Assembly (NCBI RefSeq): GCF_000379685.1
Contig: NZ_KB903291.1
Location: forward strand, 310,001-374,000
DNA length: 64,000 nt
Reading direction: 5' to 3'
Source: Catelliglobosispora koreensis DSM 44566
GTDB lineage: Bacteria > Actinomycetota > Actinomycetes > Mycobacteriales > Micromonosporaceae
The notes beneath the pieces are model-generated. The model was not told the origin of the DNA and did not search any database. It saw nothing but the letters and a program-made list of their open reading frames with translations. The translations under genes were made by a program, and so were the position numbers. The number at the start of each line of letters is the position of its first letter. Position 1 is the first letter of the stretch. Below are positions 55,642 through 64,000 of the stretch, one piece after another.

Positions 55642-56936
55642 GACTGTCCGCCTCCTGGCATGACTTCGATGGAAGCCCGGCGGTTCGGGCGGAGCGCGGC
55701 CGCGGCCTGGCGGATCTGCTCCTCGGTGACCTCGGACAGCTGGTGCGGCAAATCGTTGAGCAGACCCGGATTTCCGCGCTGGAGTTCGAGAACGGCCATG
55801 CGCAGGGCGCGGCCGAGCACGGCATCGGTTTCCCGCAACAGGTGCGTGGCCATGCGGGCTTGCGTGCGGGCGAGTTCACCCGGGGCGAGTCCGTCGTTGG
55901 CGAGCCGGTCGAGCTCTTCGTCAAACGTCGCTAGCACCTTGTCAGCGCTGCCCTGCGGCGGCATGTGCGCTTGCAGCAACAGCGCGGTGGGGTCGCGTAC
56001 CTCGAAGGGCTCACCCATGAAACCGAGGTAACCGCCGACGCTCGTGACCGACCGGTCTTTGAGGACCATCCGCTCGACGAGCCGTGAGGCTTCGCCATCG
56101 GTCAGGACTTCGGCCAGCACGACGTAAGGCAGGTACTCACCGAACTTCGTGATGGGGTTAGGCACCCGCCAAGCGGCCGCGATGGCCGGCAGGGGCGCCA
56201 GTGCGTCCACATAGGACTCACGGCGTTCCTCAGACAGATCCGGCTCGTCGAAATCAGGGCGCTGCGGAGCGGGCCGTGAGGGCACATCGCCGAAGTGCTT
56301 TTCAATCAGTTTCCGGGTCTCGTCAAGGTCGAGGTCGCCCGAGACGCTCAACGTCGCGTTGCCGCAGGCGTAGTAGCGGTCGAAGAACTCGGCGGCGTCA
56401 CTAACCGTAGCGGCTTCAAGATCGGTGAACGAGCCGTAGCCATCGTGCGCGTTGGGGAAGGTATCGAACATGACCGGCGGGAGCTTCAGCCACGGGAACC
56501 CGCCGTAAGGACGGTTCAGGACATTTACCCTGATCTCTTCCTTAACGACATCGATCTGGTTTTGCAGATTCTCCTCGGTGAGCCGTGGCCCGCGCATGCG
56601 GTCGGCTTCCAGGAACAGCATCCGCTCCAGGGCGTTGCTCGGCACGGTCTCGAAATAGTCGGTGTAGTCGAGGTGGGTCGAACCGTTGAATGTCCCGCCA
56701 GCTCCCTGGACGTGCCGGAAGTGCGCCAGCTTCTCCAGATTGGTGGAGCCCTGGAACATCAAGTGCTCGAATAGGTGGGCGAAACCGGTGCGGCCCTCCG
56801 GCTCGGACCGGATGCCAACGTCATAGACAACCGCTACGCCGACAACCGGTGCACTGCGGTCCGGGCTAAGCACCACCCGAAGCCCGTTGGGGAGCGTAAA
56901 TCGCTCAACCTGGTAATGGGTACGCGGAATCTGCAC
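55638..56936 (-). CDS. M16 family peptidase, catalytic subunit
   Basis: The 432-residue protein has the inverted zinc motif HLFEH at residues 54-58 (GFAHLFEHLMFQGS), with the distal Glu in the following helix (NALERMLFLEADRM). It has two M16 repeats of about 210 residues. It is encoded just upstream of a non-catalytic partner with a four-base overlap. Such pairs degrade peptides; substrates here are unknown. The start overlaps the end of the FAD-binding gene by 32 bp. Confidence 0.95.
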   Translation of the reverse strand: MQIPRTHYQVERFTLPNGLRVVLSPDRSAPVVGVAVVYDVGIRSEPEGRTGFAHLFEHLMFQGSTNLEKLAHFRHVQGAGGTFNGSTHLDYTDYFETVPSNALERMLFLEADRMRGPRLTEENLQNQIDVVKEEIRVNVLNRPYGGFPWLKLPPVMFDTFPNAHDGYGSFTDLEAATVSDAAEFFDRYYACGNATLSVSGDLDLDETRKLIEKHFGDVPSRPAPQRPDFDEPDLSEERRESYVDALAPLPAIAAAWRVPNPITKFGEYLPYVVLAEVLTDGEASRLVERMVLKDRSVTSVGGYLGFMGEPFEVRDPTALLLQAHMPPQGSADKVLATFDEELDRLANDGLAPGELARTQARMATHLLRETDAVLGRALRMAVLELQRGNPGLLNDLPHQLSEVTEEQIRQAAAALRPNRRASIEVMPGGGQS

Positions 56937-58200
56937 GGGACCACCCTAGCGCTCCGCCGGCGGACCGGCCCACAGGAACGAGGTGCTGGGCGAGTGCTCG
57001 CGCCTGTGCCCTGATCTCCGGTACGGCCGTCGTCTCCCACAGCGTGCCGCGCCGCGCCGGCCCCAAGGTGTAGATCTGTGCTGGTCGATGGGTACGGCCG
57101 AGGAGCGCACCGTGCTCGTCAGTGTCCAGGCCGAGGCCGTGCGGCCCCGAGCGCGCGAGCCCATCGGCGATCAGTGACCGGACGAGTTGATTCGTCGTCA
57201 CGGGACCGGGGCCGGTGCAGTTGATGACCGCCGCGTAGTGGCCCGTGCTGATCCCTTCCGGCCCGCGCGTGATCACTTCGGTGCCGTTTACCCCGCAGAC
57301 CTCGCCTTTCTTGACCGTCATCAAGCCGCTGACAGCGGAGGCCACCGCGGGTGCCATCCGGTGCCGGTGCACCTCCCAGAACCGGCTGACGTGGCGCAAG
57401 AATCGCTGCTGATCGGCAGGTGAGAGCCGCTGCCACAGATCGTTCCAATGTGGACGCAGGCCATCCATGACGGACTGCCAGTCATGGGGCACGCCGCGGA
57501 TCTCGCGGAGCAGGCCGCTCAGGGTGCGGCTGCGAGGCAGGGGCACGGTCAGCGCGGCGTGTGGCGCGTGAACTTGGGGCAGCAGACCGTGCCGGGAGAT
57601 CGCGGTGACAGCCCGGCCCAGCGTGAGGGCCACGTCGACAGCCGTTAGACCGGTGCCCACGAGCAGGATGTCGCCCTCGGGCAGATCGTCTAGAGCACCG
57701 GGCCGCCACGGATCCTTGATGTAGCAGTGCGCGTTCGTGACCGGGAACGGCTGCCGGGGCGGTGGGTTTCCCACGGCCAGCACGACTTTTTCCGCCGGGA
57801 CGACGACGTCATCGGCCAGCAAGACGGTCAGCCCGCCGCCGTTGGCTTCGAAGACGCGTGCGACGTGTCCTCTGTGGACGGCCAGGTCACCCCAGCCGTC
57901 GGCGTCACGCAGCGATTCGCCCAGGTAGTCGCCATACCAGGCACGGGGCACGAAATCACCGGCCTGGATGAGCGGATCGCGCTCACGACACCAGCGCAAG
58001 AAGTGCAGCGGATCGTCCGGCTCGGCACTCATCGCGCTCACGGGCGAGTTGAGCAGGTGCCAGGGCGCTGCTGTGCCGTAGGCCAGACCCCGGCCAGGGC
58101 GGGCACCGGGATCGATGAGCACCACGAGCCAGCCCGCCCGGACCAGCTCACGTGCCGCGAACACCCCGCTACACCCAGCACCTACGACCACAGCACTCAC
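56905..58200 (-). CDS. FAD/NAD(P)-binding oxidoreductase-like protein
   Basis: The 431-residue protein begins VVVGAGCSGVFAARELV, an FAD-binding motif, followed by PGRGLAYGTAAPWHLLNSPVSAMS, a signature of the FAD-NAD(P)-binding PF13454 group. ILLVGTGLTAVDVALTLG forms the second nucleotide site and AVINCTGPGP follows. Members include proteins next to amine or siderophore modification genes, without known reaction. It is not part of an obvious pathway here. The coding end runs 32 bp into the M16 gene. Confidence 0.87.
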   Translation of the reverse strand: MSAVVVGAGCSGVFAARELVRAGWLVVLIDPGARPGRGLAYGTAAPWHLLNSPVSAMSAEPDDPLHFLRWCRERDPLIQAGDFVPRAWYGDYLGESLRDADGWGDLAVHRGHVARVFEANGGGLTVLLADDVVVPAEKVVLAVGNPPPRQPFPVTNAHCYIKDPWRPGALDDLPEGDILLVGTGLTAVDVALTLGRAVTAISRHGLLPQVHAPHAALTVPLPRSRTLSGLLREIRGVPHDWQSVMDGLRPHWNDLWQRLSPADQQRFLRHVSRFWEVHRHRMAPAVASAVSGLMTVKKGEVCGVNGTEVITRGPEGISTGHYAAVINCTGPGPVTTNQLVRSLIADGLARSGPHGLGLDTDEHGALLGRTHRPAQIYTLGPARRGTLWETTAVPEIRAQARALAQHLVPVGRSAGGALGWSRADSAYPLPG

Positions 58201-58367
58201 GCCGAAGCCTCCCTTCGGTCAGCTTCGCCGCGAGGCACTAGCCACCCTGCAATCCCGATTCGCTCGGGCAAGCCCTCGCCCACGCCGAACACTCCCTCCG
58301 GTCGCGTTCGCCGCAGGAGCCCAAGTCGCACTGCAATCCCGATTCGCTCGGGCAAGCCCTCGCTCAT
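58201..58367. repeat. Two-copy tandem repeat of about 84 bp
   Basis: Unit 1 (58201-58284) and unit 2 (58285-58367) both start GCCGAA and end with a perfect 33-bp identity (58247-58279 and 58331-58363). That identity includes CCCGATTCGCTCGGG, a small hairpin. The first half of the units is similar but diverged. It is intergenic and contains no gene. A dispersed repeat family or duplicated regulatory hairpin is possible. Confidence 0.8.
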
Positions 58368-58416
58368 GAACCCACCCTAAACCCGGTAATTCCTATCGGC
58401 AAGGTAGGCGATCGGA

Positions 58417-59511
58417 TTAGCTCCGGCGAGACCGCCGGTAGGACCAGAAGGCGAACCCACCGAAGAACAACGCTATCGGGAGGATGACCAGCCAGCGCCG
58501 CCAGTCGTCGCTGTGCACGAGCGGGTTGGCGGTCCCCTTGGCCGCGGGAGCCTGGGGGGATTCGGAGCCCTTGGCCGTGGGCTTTGCCGTCGGAGCCGGG
58601 CTCGCGGAACCAACCTTTATCGCGTTGCTGATGTCAGCCTTGCCCGCTCCGAATTGGACATCCGGACCGGACGCTCCGGCATCGGTGGCAGAACGGCGCA
58701 GCAGCTGAACGACCTGATCCGCCTTGAGTTCCGGGAAGTTCGACCACACCACCGCTGCTACCCCGGCTAGCACAGCCGCTGCCGCTGCCGGGCCATCAGC
58801 CTGGCGGTAGCCGCCTAGCGGATGTGGAGCCATCAGGCCTTCACCCGGTACCGCGATGCCGGTTGTCCGCCCGCTTGAAGAAACAGTGCGCGTTTGGCCG
58901 GTGCTGTCGACCGGGATGGCGGTCAGCACTCCTGGATAAGACGCGGGCCACGGGCTGGCATCCGCCGTGACCACGAGCACGCCCTTGAGCACGGCGATCT
59001 CGATCGCGAACTGGAGCCGCTCACTGGGCACGCTCGCCCGCGCGACGCAGATGATGTTGGCACCACGGCTCACGGCCAGCTCAATGCCGGTGGCCAGCCG
59101 ATCCGGGTCGCCACCGCTCTCACCAAAGGCCGGGGCGTAAGCGATCGGCAGGATCTTGACTCCGGGCGCGACACCGAGAATGCCCGCGTCAGTGCCACCC
59201 GAGCCGGACGTGTGCCCGTGCCCGGCGATCAGCCCGGCCAGCGCCGTTCCGCGCCCGTCCACATCGCTAGCTGGCGTTTCAGGGCCGCCCGGCAGCACCT
59301 GGCCGGTCAGATCCGGGTGTGAGGTGTCCACACCGGAATCGACCACGGCGACGGTCATCCCTTTACCGGTCGACTTTTTGTGCACCTCGGTCAGACCGAG
59401 GCTGTTGATCTGCCATTGGGACAGGCGGATCACATCCGGCTCAGCGGCGGCAGCCGCGCTGGGGCTGCCGGCGAGCAGGGCAGTGAGGAGTACTGCGGCC
59501 AATACGCGCAC
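58417..59511 (-). CDS. Mycosin-like S8 family protein, catalytic residues degenerate
   Basis: From GTG 59511 the protein has 364 residues: a signal peptide (LAAVLLTALLAGSPSAAAA), a subtilisin-like domain, an Ala/Pro linker and a C-terminal membrane anchor (WLVILPIALFFGGFAFWSYRR). This is the mycosin layout. The catalytic Asp is present (VVDSGVDTSHPD, residue 58), but the His motif reads DGRGTALAG with Arg for His at 87. Where GTSFAAPxVAG should be, it reads ADGPAAAAAVLAG with no Ser. It is probably an inactive homologue. No ESX genes are in the window. Confidence 0.85.
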   Translation of the reverse strand: MRVLAAVLLTALLAGSPSAAAAAEPDVIRLSQWQINSLGLTEVHKKSTGKGMTVAVVDSGVDTSHPDLTGQVLPGGPETPASDVDGRGTALAGLIAGHGHTSGSGGTDAGILGVAPGVKILPIAYAPAFGESGGDPDRLATGIELAVSRGANIICVARASVPSERLQFAIEIAVLKGVLVVTADASPWPASYPGVLTAIPVDSTGQTRTVSSSGRTTGIAVPGEGLMAPHPLGGYRQADGPAAAAAVLAGVAAVVWSNFPELKADQVVQLLRRSATDAGASGPDVQFGAGKADISNAIKVGSASPAPTAKPTAKGSESPQAPAAKGTANPLVHSDDWRRWLVILPIALFFGGFAFWSYRRSRRS

Positions 59512-59591
59512 GGAGGGAACATACCCCGAGTTGCGGCTTGCGACGCAAAGAGGAGGTGAGACGATTTCACGCGCTGCCGCGGCCCGCGGCG

Positions 59592-59720
59592 TCACCGTGG
59601 GGGAAGCAATTCGATGACGGCGGCCGCTTCGGCCGGATGCCACGGGGCAAGCACGATGGCAGCGCCTGCGATCAGCGCGATTAGCGCCACCAGGCAAACC
59701 ATCCCGAGTTCCCGCATCAT
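59592..59720 (-). CDS. Possible small membrane protein (42 residues)
   Basis: ATG 59720 opens a 42-residue frame with one hydrophobic segment (MVCLVALIALIAGAAIVLAP), followed by a short Ala/Glu/Pro tail. A weak AAGG lies about 10 bases upstream. It sits between the helicase-nuclease gene and the mycosin-like gene, on the same strand. The single-helix design is plausible, but nothing else supports it. Confidence 0.4.
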   Translation of the reverse strand: MMRELGMVCLVALIALIAGAAIVLAPWHPAEAAAVIELLPPR

Positions 59721-59756
59721 GGCGCCGACCTTGCCTGGCCTAGCGGGTTAGCGCAA

Positions 59757-62700
59757 TCAATTACCCGACGAGGGCAGCTCGGTAATCAGGGCAGACAGTT
59801 CCTCCGCCGAGAGCAGGTCGGCCGGCCGAACGGTGACATTTTGCCGCACATAGTGGAAGGCCGCGCTAACCAATTCCACCGGAATGTCCTTTAACGACGC
59901 CCACGCCAGCCGATAGGCGGCGAGCTGGATGGCGGCCGCGTTCGCCGCGGCACCGCTGGGCACCTGCCCGGTTTTCCAGTCCACGACCTCAAACCCGTCG
60001 CCCGAGGCGAAAACGGCATCCATCCGGCCTCTGACAACCACGCCACCCAAGTTCACGACGAACGGTGTCTCCACCGCGACCGGCACACGGTCAGCCCAGG
60101 CGCTCTCCTCAAAAGCGGCTTTCAGGGCGGTGAGCTGATCGTCGGGGGCTTCATCAACGTCACCGAACTCGTCTAGGTCGAACAACGTGGCCGCGCCATA
60201 GCGCTCTTCAAGCCAGCGGTGAAACGCCGTTCCCCTTCTGGCATAAGGATCTGGAGCTTGCGGAAGGGGACGGCGCAGCGAGCTGGCGAGCGCGACCGGG
60301 TCCTTGCGCAACGTCACTAGCTGCGACACCGATAGGTGCCCGGGCAACGGAACCTCCGTTGTCGCCGCTAGCCGTGCTTGCTCGGCTCGCTCGGCTAGCA
60401 GCAGATCGGCTTCGCGTGTCCACTTAGTCTGCCGGGGAGTCGCCGCCAGAACCCGTTGCGCGGCAAGGGTTACCGCCGGTCGCCGGTCGCCCAGCGGGTC
60501 GAACGGCCATACGATCTCGGCCGGAGCACTGGCCGGGTTGACCGCGTCCTCGGGTGGCGGCGGTGTCCATACGCTGAGGTATCCCTGGCCCTGCTCACAA
60601 ACCGCGGCGATCTCCTCAAGCAACGGTGAGGCACCACGTGGCCTCTTGACCCCATCGCCCCACCAGTAACCCGAGGCAAACAGCCAGCTGCGCGGCCGCG
60701 TCACCGCGACATAAGCCAGCCGCCGCTCCTCGCGCTGATCGTGTTCACGCCACGCTTCCTCAAAGTCCTTGTAGGCCGCGCCAAGAGCCTTCTGGTCGTG
60801 CCCTTCGATGTTGAGGACAGGGAGCCCGGATCGGTCGCCACGCAACGGAAACGGCAAGACGCCCAAGCCCATCAGGTAGTGGTCCGAGCCCTGGGTGCGT
60901 CCCGGCCACACGCCTTTTGAAAGCCCGGCCACGGCCACCACATCCCACTCCAGACCCTTGGCCGCGTGCGCGGTCAGGATCTGCACCGCTCCCTCGGCGA
61001 CGTCGACCTCACCCGGAGCCAGGCCACGCTCTTCGTTCTCGGCGGCGGCCAGATAGGACAGAAACGCCGACAGCGGCGCGCCATCGGTTTCCACGCCGAA
61101 CCGGTAGCCGACCTCCGTCAGCGTGTCGAGGTGCGCCCGCGCCAGCCCCGCGTCGCCAGCTTGGGCCGCGGCACGCACGGCCACCTCCACGTCCAGGCCG
61201 ATGGTCCGGGAGATGTCCGCGATGAGATCGCTTAGGGGCTGGTCCAGGCGCTGCCGCAACAAGTTCATTTCTCGCGCGTACGCCGTGAGCCGTGCGAACC
61301 CTTCAGCGGAGTAGTTCTCAGCGGACCCCAGGTTGTCCAGTGCCTCGCTCAGCGCCGCCTCATCGAGACGGTCCGCCATGGCTGGTTCTATTTCTGTCCG
61401 GCGCTCGCGGGCTAGCTCGCGGGACCTGCGGTGCAGGGCGACGAGGTCACGTGGCCCGAGCCGCCAGCGCGATCCCGTGAGCAACCGGATCAGGCTCGCC
61501 CCGTCGGACGGGTCGGCCAGGGCGCGCAGGGTGCACACCACGTCACGAACTTCAGGAGTGTCGAGCAGTCCCCCGAGCCCGACGACTTCAACCGGCAAAC
61601 CCCTGGCACGCAAAGCGGTTTCGATCGGCCCGATCTGCGACCGGAGCCGGACGAGCACGGCTGACGTTGGCCGCCGCGTGAGCGGAATATGCGCCGGATG
61701 CTGATCGTCAGCCACCTTCGCGTGCGACCGCCAAGCCGTGACGATGTTGTCGGCGATCCACTCGGCCTCGTCGAGATAGGTCTCCAAAAGTCCACATTGG
61801 ACGATGGCCGGATCTTCGCTGCCTGACGTGAGCGCGACCACGGACATGTCCCGCAGCGGGGCACTGACCGCGTTGGCCACCGCCAGGATCTCCGCCCGGT
61901 TGCGGAAACTCCGGCTCAGCGACAGCCGCAACGCTGGCGTCTCCACCCGCCGCAACTTGCCCTTACTTTTCCCCTCCGCAAGGGAGGTGGGCACATTGCG
62001 GATAGCTGGGAACTCGGTGGGGAAACGTTCGAGGGTGCCCGCGGAAGCGCCACGCCAGCCGTAGATGGACTGACACGGGTCGCCAACCGCGGTCACGGGA
62101 TGACCTTCGCCGAACAGGGCGCGCAGCAACACCACTTGGGCGTGGCTCGTGTCCTGATATTCGTCGAGCAGCACGACTCGGAAGCGGTCCCGTTCGGCGG
62201 CACCAACTTCGGGATGGTCTCGTGCCACGCGGGCGGCCCGCGACATCTGGTCGCCAAAGTCCATGGCTTCTAAGGCGAGCTTCCTTTCGGAATACCCACG
62301 GACCAAAGGCAGCAACTGAAGGCGGGCCCGCTGCCGGCCGAGCAGCTTGACCACATCGGCCATCATCTTGCCCGGCTTGGCACTGACCGTGTGATGGAAG
62401 CGGCCCGTCCAGGCGGCCAGTTCATCAGCGGAGACAAGGTGTTCGGCCATTTCGCCGGCGAGGGCGAGGATCGCGGCGGCGACGGTCGAGGGAGCCGAAT
62501 CGACCTGTGTCATGTCGCCGTCATAGCTGCGCACCACTTCGTCGGCGAGCTGCCAGCAAGACGCTTCGGTAAGCAACCGTGAGCTCGGCTCAAACCCTGA
62601 CCGCAGACCGTGTTCGGTGACGATACGCGCACCGAAGGAGTGATACGTCGCGATCGTTGGCTCACCGTCGATCTCGCCGATGTGACGGCGCAACTGTCCT

Positions 62701-62975
62701 AACCGGACACGCACGCGGTGGGCCAGCTCGCCCGCCGCCTTTCGCGTGAACGTCAAGCCCAGCACGTGTTCCGGTTGCACGTAACCGTTGGCGACAAGCC
62801 ATAGCACGCGTGCCGCCATCGTTTCCGTCTTGCCCGAACCCGCTCCGGCGACGACGAGCACCGGCTCCACGGGAGCGGCGATCACGGCCGCCTGTTCCGG
62901 TGTCGGTGGATGCAGCTTCAGCTTCGCGGCCAGCTCCGCCGGAGTCCAGCGGGGGCCTTCGGCGACAACGCTCAC
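59757..62975 (-). CDS. adnB: AdnB-like helicase-nuclease subunit
   Basis: From GTG 62975, which overlaps the adnA stop (GTGA), the protein has 1072 residues. UvrD-like motor motifs are intact: Walker A GAGSGKT, LLDEYQDTSHAQ, and YGWRGASAG. A C-terminal RecB-type nuclease module ends with FEVVDWKTGQVP, which holds the metal Asp and the Lys. The AdnAB dimer resects double-strand breaks in mycobacteria, with each subunit carrying motor plus nuclease. Size and position fit Rv3201c. Confidence 0.93.
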   Translation of the reverse strand: MSVVAEGPRWTPAELAAKLKLHPPTPEQAAVIAAPVEPVLVVAGAGSGKTETMAARVLWLVANGYVQPEHVLGLTFTRKAAGELAHRVRVRLGQLRRHIGEIDGEPTIATYHSFGARIVTEHGLRSGFEPSSRLLTEASCWQLADEVVRSYDGDMTQVDSAPSTVAAAILALAGEMAEHLVSADELAAWTGRFHHTVSAKPGKMMADVVKLLGRQRARLQLLPLVRGYSERKLALEAMDFGDQMSRAARVARDHPEVGAAERDRFRVVLLDEYQDTSHAQVVLLRALFGEGHPVTAVGDPCQSIYGWRGASAGTLERFPTEFPAIRNVPTSLAEGKSKGKLRRVETPALRLSLSRSFRNRAEILAVANAVSAPLRDMSVVALTSGSEDPAIVQCGLLETYLDEAEWIADNIVTAWRSHAKVADDQHPAHIPLTRRPTSAVLVRLRSQIGPIETALRARGLPVEVVGLGGLLDTPEVRDVVCTLRALADPSDGASLIRLLTGSRWRLGPRDLVALHRRSRELARERRTEIEPAMADRLDEAALSEALDNLGSAENYSAEGFARLTAYAREMNLLRQRLDQPLSDLIADISRTIGLDVEVAVRAAAQAGDAGLARAHLDTLTEVGYRFGVETDGAPLSAFLSYLAAAENEERGLAPGEVDVAEGAVQILTAHAAKGLEWDVVAVAGLSKGVWPGRTQGSDHYLMGLGVLPFPLRGDRSGLPVLNIEGHDQKALGAAYKDFEEAWREHDQREERRLAYVAVTRPRSWLFASGYWWGDGVKRPRGASPLLEEIAAVCEQGQGYLSVWTPPPPEDAVNPASAPAEIVWPFDPLGDRRPAVTLAAQRVLAATPRQTKWTREADLLLAERAEQARLAATTEVPLPGHLSVSQLVTLRKDPVALASSLRRPLPQAPDPYARRGTAFHRWLEERYGAATLFDLDEFGDVDEAPDDQLTALKAAFEESAWADRVPVAVETPFVVNLGGVVVRGRMDAVFASGDGFEVVDWKTGQVPSGAAANAAAIQLAAYRLAWASLKDIPVELVSAAFHYVRQNVTVRPADLLSAEELSALITELPSSGN

Positions 62976-64000
62976 GGCTCCACCACCTGGCGGCCCTTGC
63001 CCGACACGGGACAGCTCGACTTGACGGGACACACGCGGCACGAGTCATTCGCTTTGGCGGCAAAGGTTGAGGCGGCCATGGTGTCCGCGGTGCGGTAAAC
63101 CATCTCGTGTGCCCAGCGCGGATCCTCTGCTTGCCGCAACGGAATCTGCGACTGCTCCTTGGCGTCCTTGTGCGTCGTTCCTAATTGGACCAATGCGGCT
63201 CCGCCGCTGACGTCACCCTCGTCAAACGCGCCTTCTTCCACGGCGACCTGATAAGCCCCGAGTTGCGGGTGCTCAGGCAGCTCTGAAGCCGCGGCGGTGG
63301 TGGTCTTTCCCGTCTTCAGGTCGATAACGACGAGGTTGCCGAACTCGTCGACTTCAAGCCGGTCCACCCGTCCCGTCAGCTCGATCGGCGGCGTGGCGTC
63401 AAGGCGCACACTGAACTCGCGCTCGATATCGACCAGGCGGCGCGGGTTTTCGGCGAGCCAGCGGGTCAGCTTCGCGATCATCTGATCGGCCCGCTCGCGT
63501 TCCCGCCCGGTGAGCCACCGGGCGGCCAGTTCGATCGCGTCGAACCGCGCGGCCACATATTCCACCAGCGCGGTGGGATCTTTCGATGCCTCGTCGGCGA
63601 GCATCGCCGCCGCGTGAACGAGATTGCCCACGCCTTGAGCGGCCGTCGACGGTGCGGAGCCGCCATGCTTTTCGAGCAGCCACCGCAGACCGCAGCGCAG
63701 TGCACTCTCCATTGTGGACGGTGTCACGCGTACCGGCTCTTTTTCGTCGGCGCCACGCAACGGGCGGTCGTCGGACAGCTCCGGCAGACCCCACCATTGC
63801 GTAGGATGCGCGCCGGGCACCCGCTCTTGCGCGAGCCGGGCCAGCTCGGCGACGGCGTCCTCATCGCCGGCCACAGCCGCCACCCTTAGCTCAGCGACAA
63901 GGCCAGCCAGCGTCATCGGCCGTTGCGGGCGCGTCAGCGACAGTTCGCCATCGTCCACTTCGGTCAGCTCATGCAGGAAACGGCTCGGCCGGTCTTCGCC
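62972..64000 (-). CDS. adnA: AdnA-like helicase-nuclease subunit, 5' part outside window
   Basis: The frame is open to the end of the window, giving 342 visible C-terminal residues. These are the nuclease module: VTPSTMESALRCGLRWLL, then LVVIDLKTGKTT with the catalytic Asp and Lys. Four Cys for a 4Fe-4S cluster occur late (one in the ALRCGL segment and three in CRVCPVKSSC). The motor domain lies beyond 64000. It is coupled to adnB by a GTGA overlap, as for Rv3202c-Rv3201c. Confidence 0.9.
   Translation of the reverse strand, partial: GEDRPSRFLHELTEVDDGELSLTRPQRPMTLAGLVAELRVAAVAGDEDAVAELARLAQERVPGAHPTQWWGLPELSDDRPLRGADEKEPVRVTPSTMESALRCGLRWLLEKHGGSAPSTAAQGVGNLVHAAAMLADEASKDPTALVEYVAARFDAIELAARWLTGRERERADQMIAKLTRWLAENPRRLVDIEREFSVRLDATPPIELTGRVDRLEVDEFGNLVVIDLKTGKTTTAAASELPEHPQLGAYQVAVEEGAFDEGDVSGGAALVQLGTTHKDAKEQSQIPLRQAEDPRWAHEMVYRTADTMAASTFAAKANDSCRVCPVKSSCPVSGKGRQVVEP

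Noticed and set aside
58201-58367. Possible minimal CRISPR array
   Set aside because: There are only two units, the non-identical halves are similar to each other instead of unique spacers, and no cas gene is near.

Overview
The window is high-GC actinobacterial DNA. The right part (about 38.6-64 kb) has the gene order of Mycobacterium tuberculosis Rv3193c-Rv3202c: UPF0182 protein, PDZ/Lon protease, DUF2342 protease, E1-like protein, ABC1 kinase, whiB7, uvrD2, mycoredoxin, nudC, then adnB and adnA. It also holds two M16 peptidases and a mycosin-like protein. Together with the mycothiol-type redox genes this suggests a Pseudonocardiales/Mycobacteriales relative; genus cannot be read from the sequence.

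The left part is accessory DNA next to an initiator tRNA gene (38587-38660, minus). About 270 bp, including the 3' 51 bp of that tRNA, recurs at about 10043-10313, so 10.3-38.6 kb is an integrated island with a tyrosine recombinase beside the tRNA. The 1-10.3 kb stretch is an older or separate insertion. It holds an M23 peptidase end, a STAS protein, a P-loop kinase, a GrpB-like protein, a GluRS-like class I synthetase, a methyltransferase, an ATP-dependent DNA ligase, a monomeric mitochondrial-type PheRS-like class II synthetase, and a PIN-like plus SIR2-like (DUF4917) pair that may be a defence module.

The 28-kb island is a metal and metalloid resistance island. It has three arsenate reductase modules (one fused to ArsR), ArsM, an AqpS-type channel, an ArsN-like acetyltransferase, three flavoproteins, an MFS exporter, MerB, MerR with a MerT-like protein, a copper-type module (HMA protein, TauE/SafE-cupredoxin, DUF2752, SHOCT), CmtR with two CDF transporters, and about ten regulators (ArsR, MerR, PadR types). 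No ArsB/Acr3 and no MerA is present. Several divergent promoters have palindromic operators with the -10 hexamers at their edges, and several genes look leaderless.

The strongest candidate for an undescribed system is the minus-strand operon 19802-16954: a 53-residue Cys-rich protein, a 77-residue peptide with four Cys-Cys-Gly motifs, an M28 peptidase with one altered metal ligand, and a PLP enzyme of the cysteine-desulfurase fold without the usual catalytic Cys. It diverges from an ArsR of the Cys15-Cys16 type. Similar CCG clusters occur as tails or insertions in a flavoprotein, ArsM and MerB of the same island.

In the chromosomal part, points of interest are a phased DnaA-box cluster at 45244-45308, a whiB7 leader with terminator and competing antiterminator, a mycosin-like protein that has lost two catalytic residues, and an 84-bp tandem repeat.
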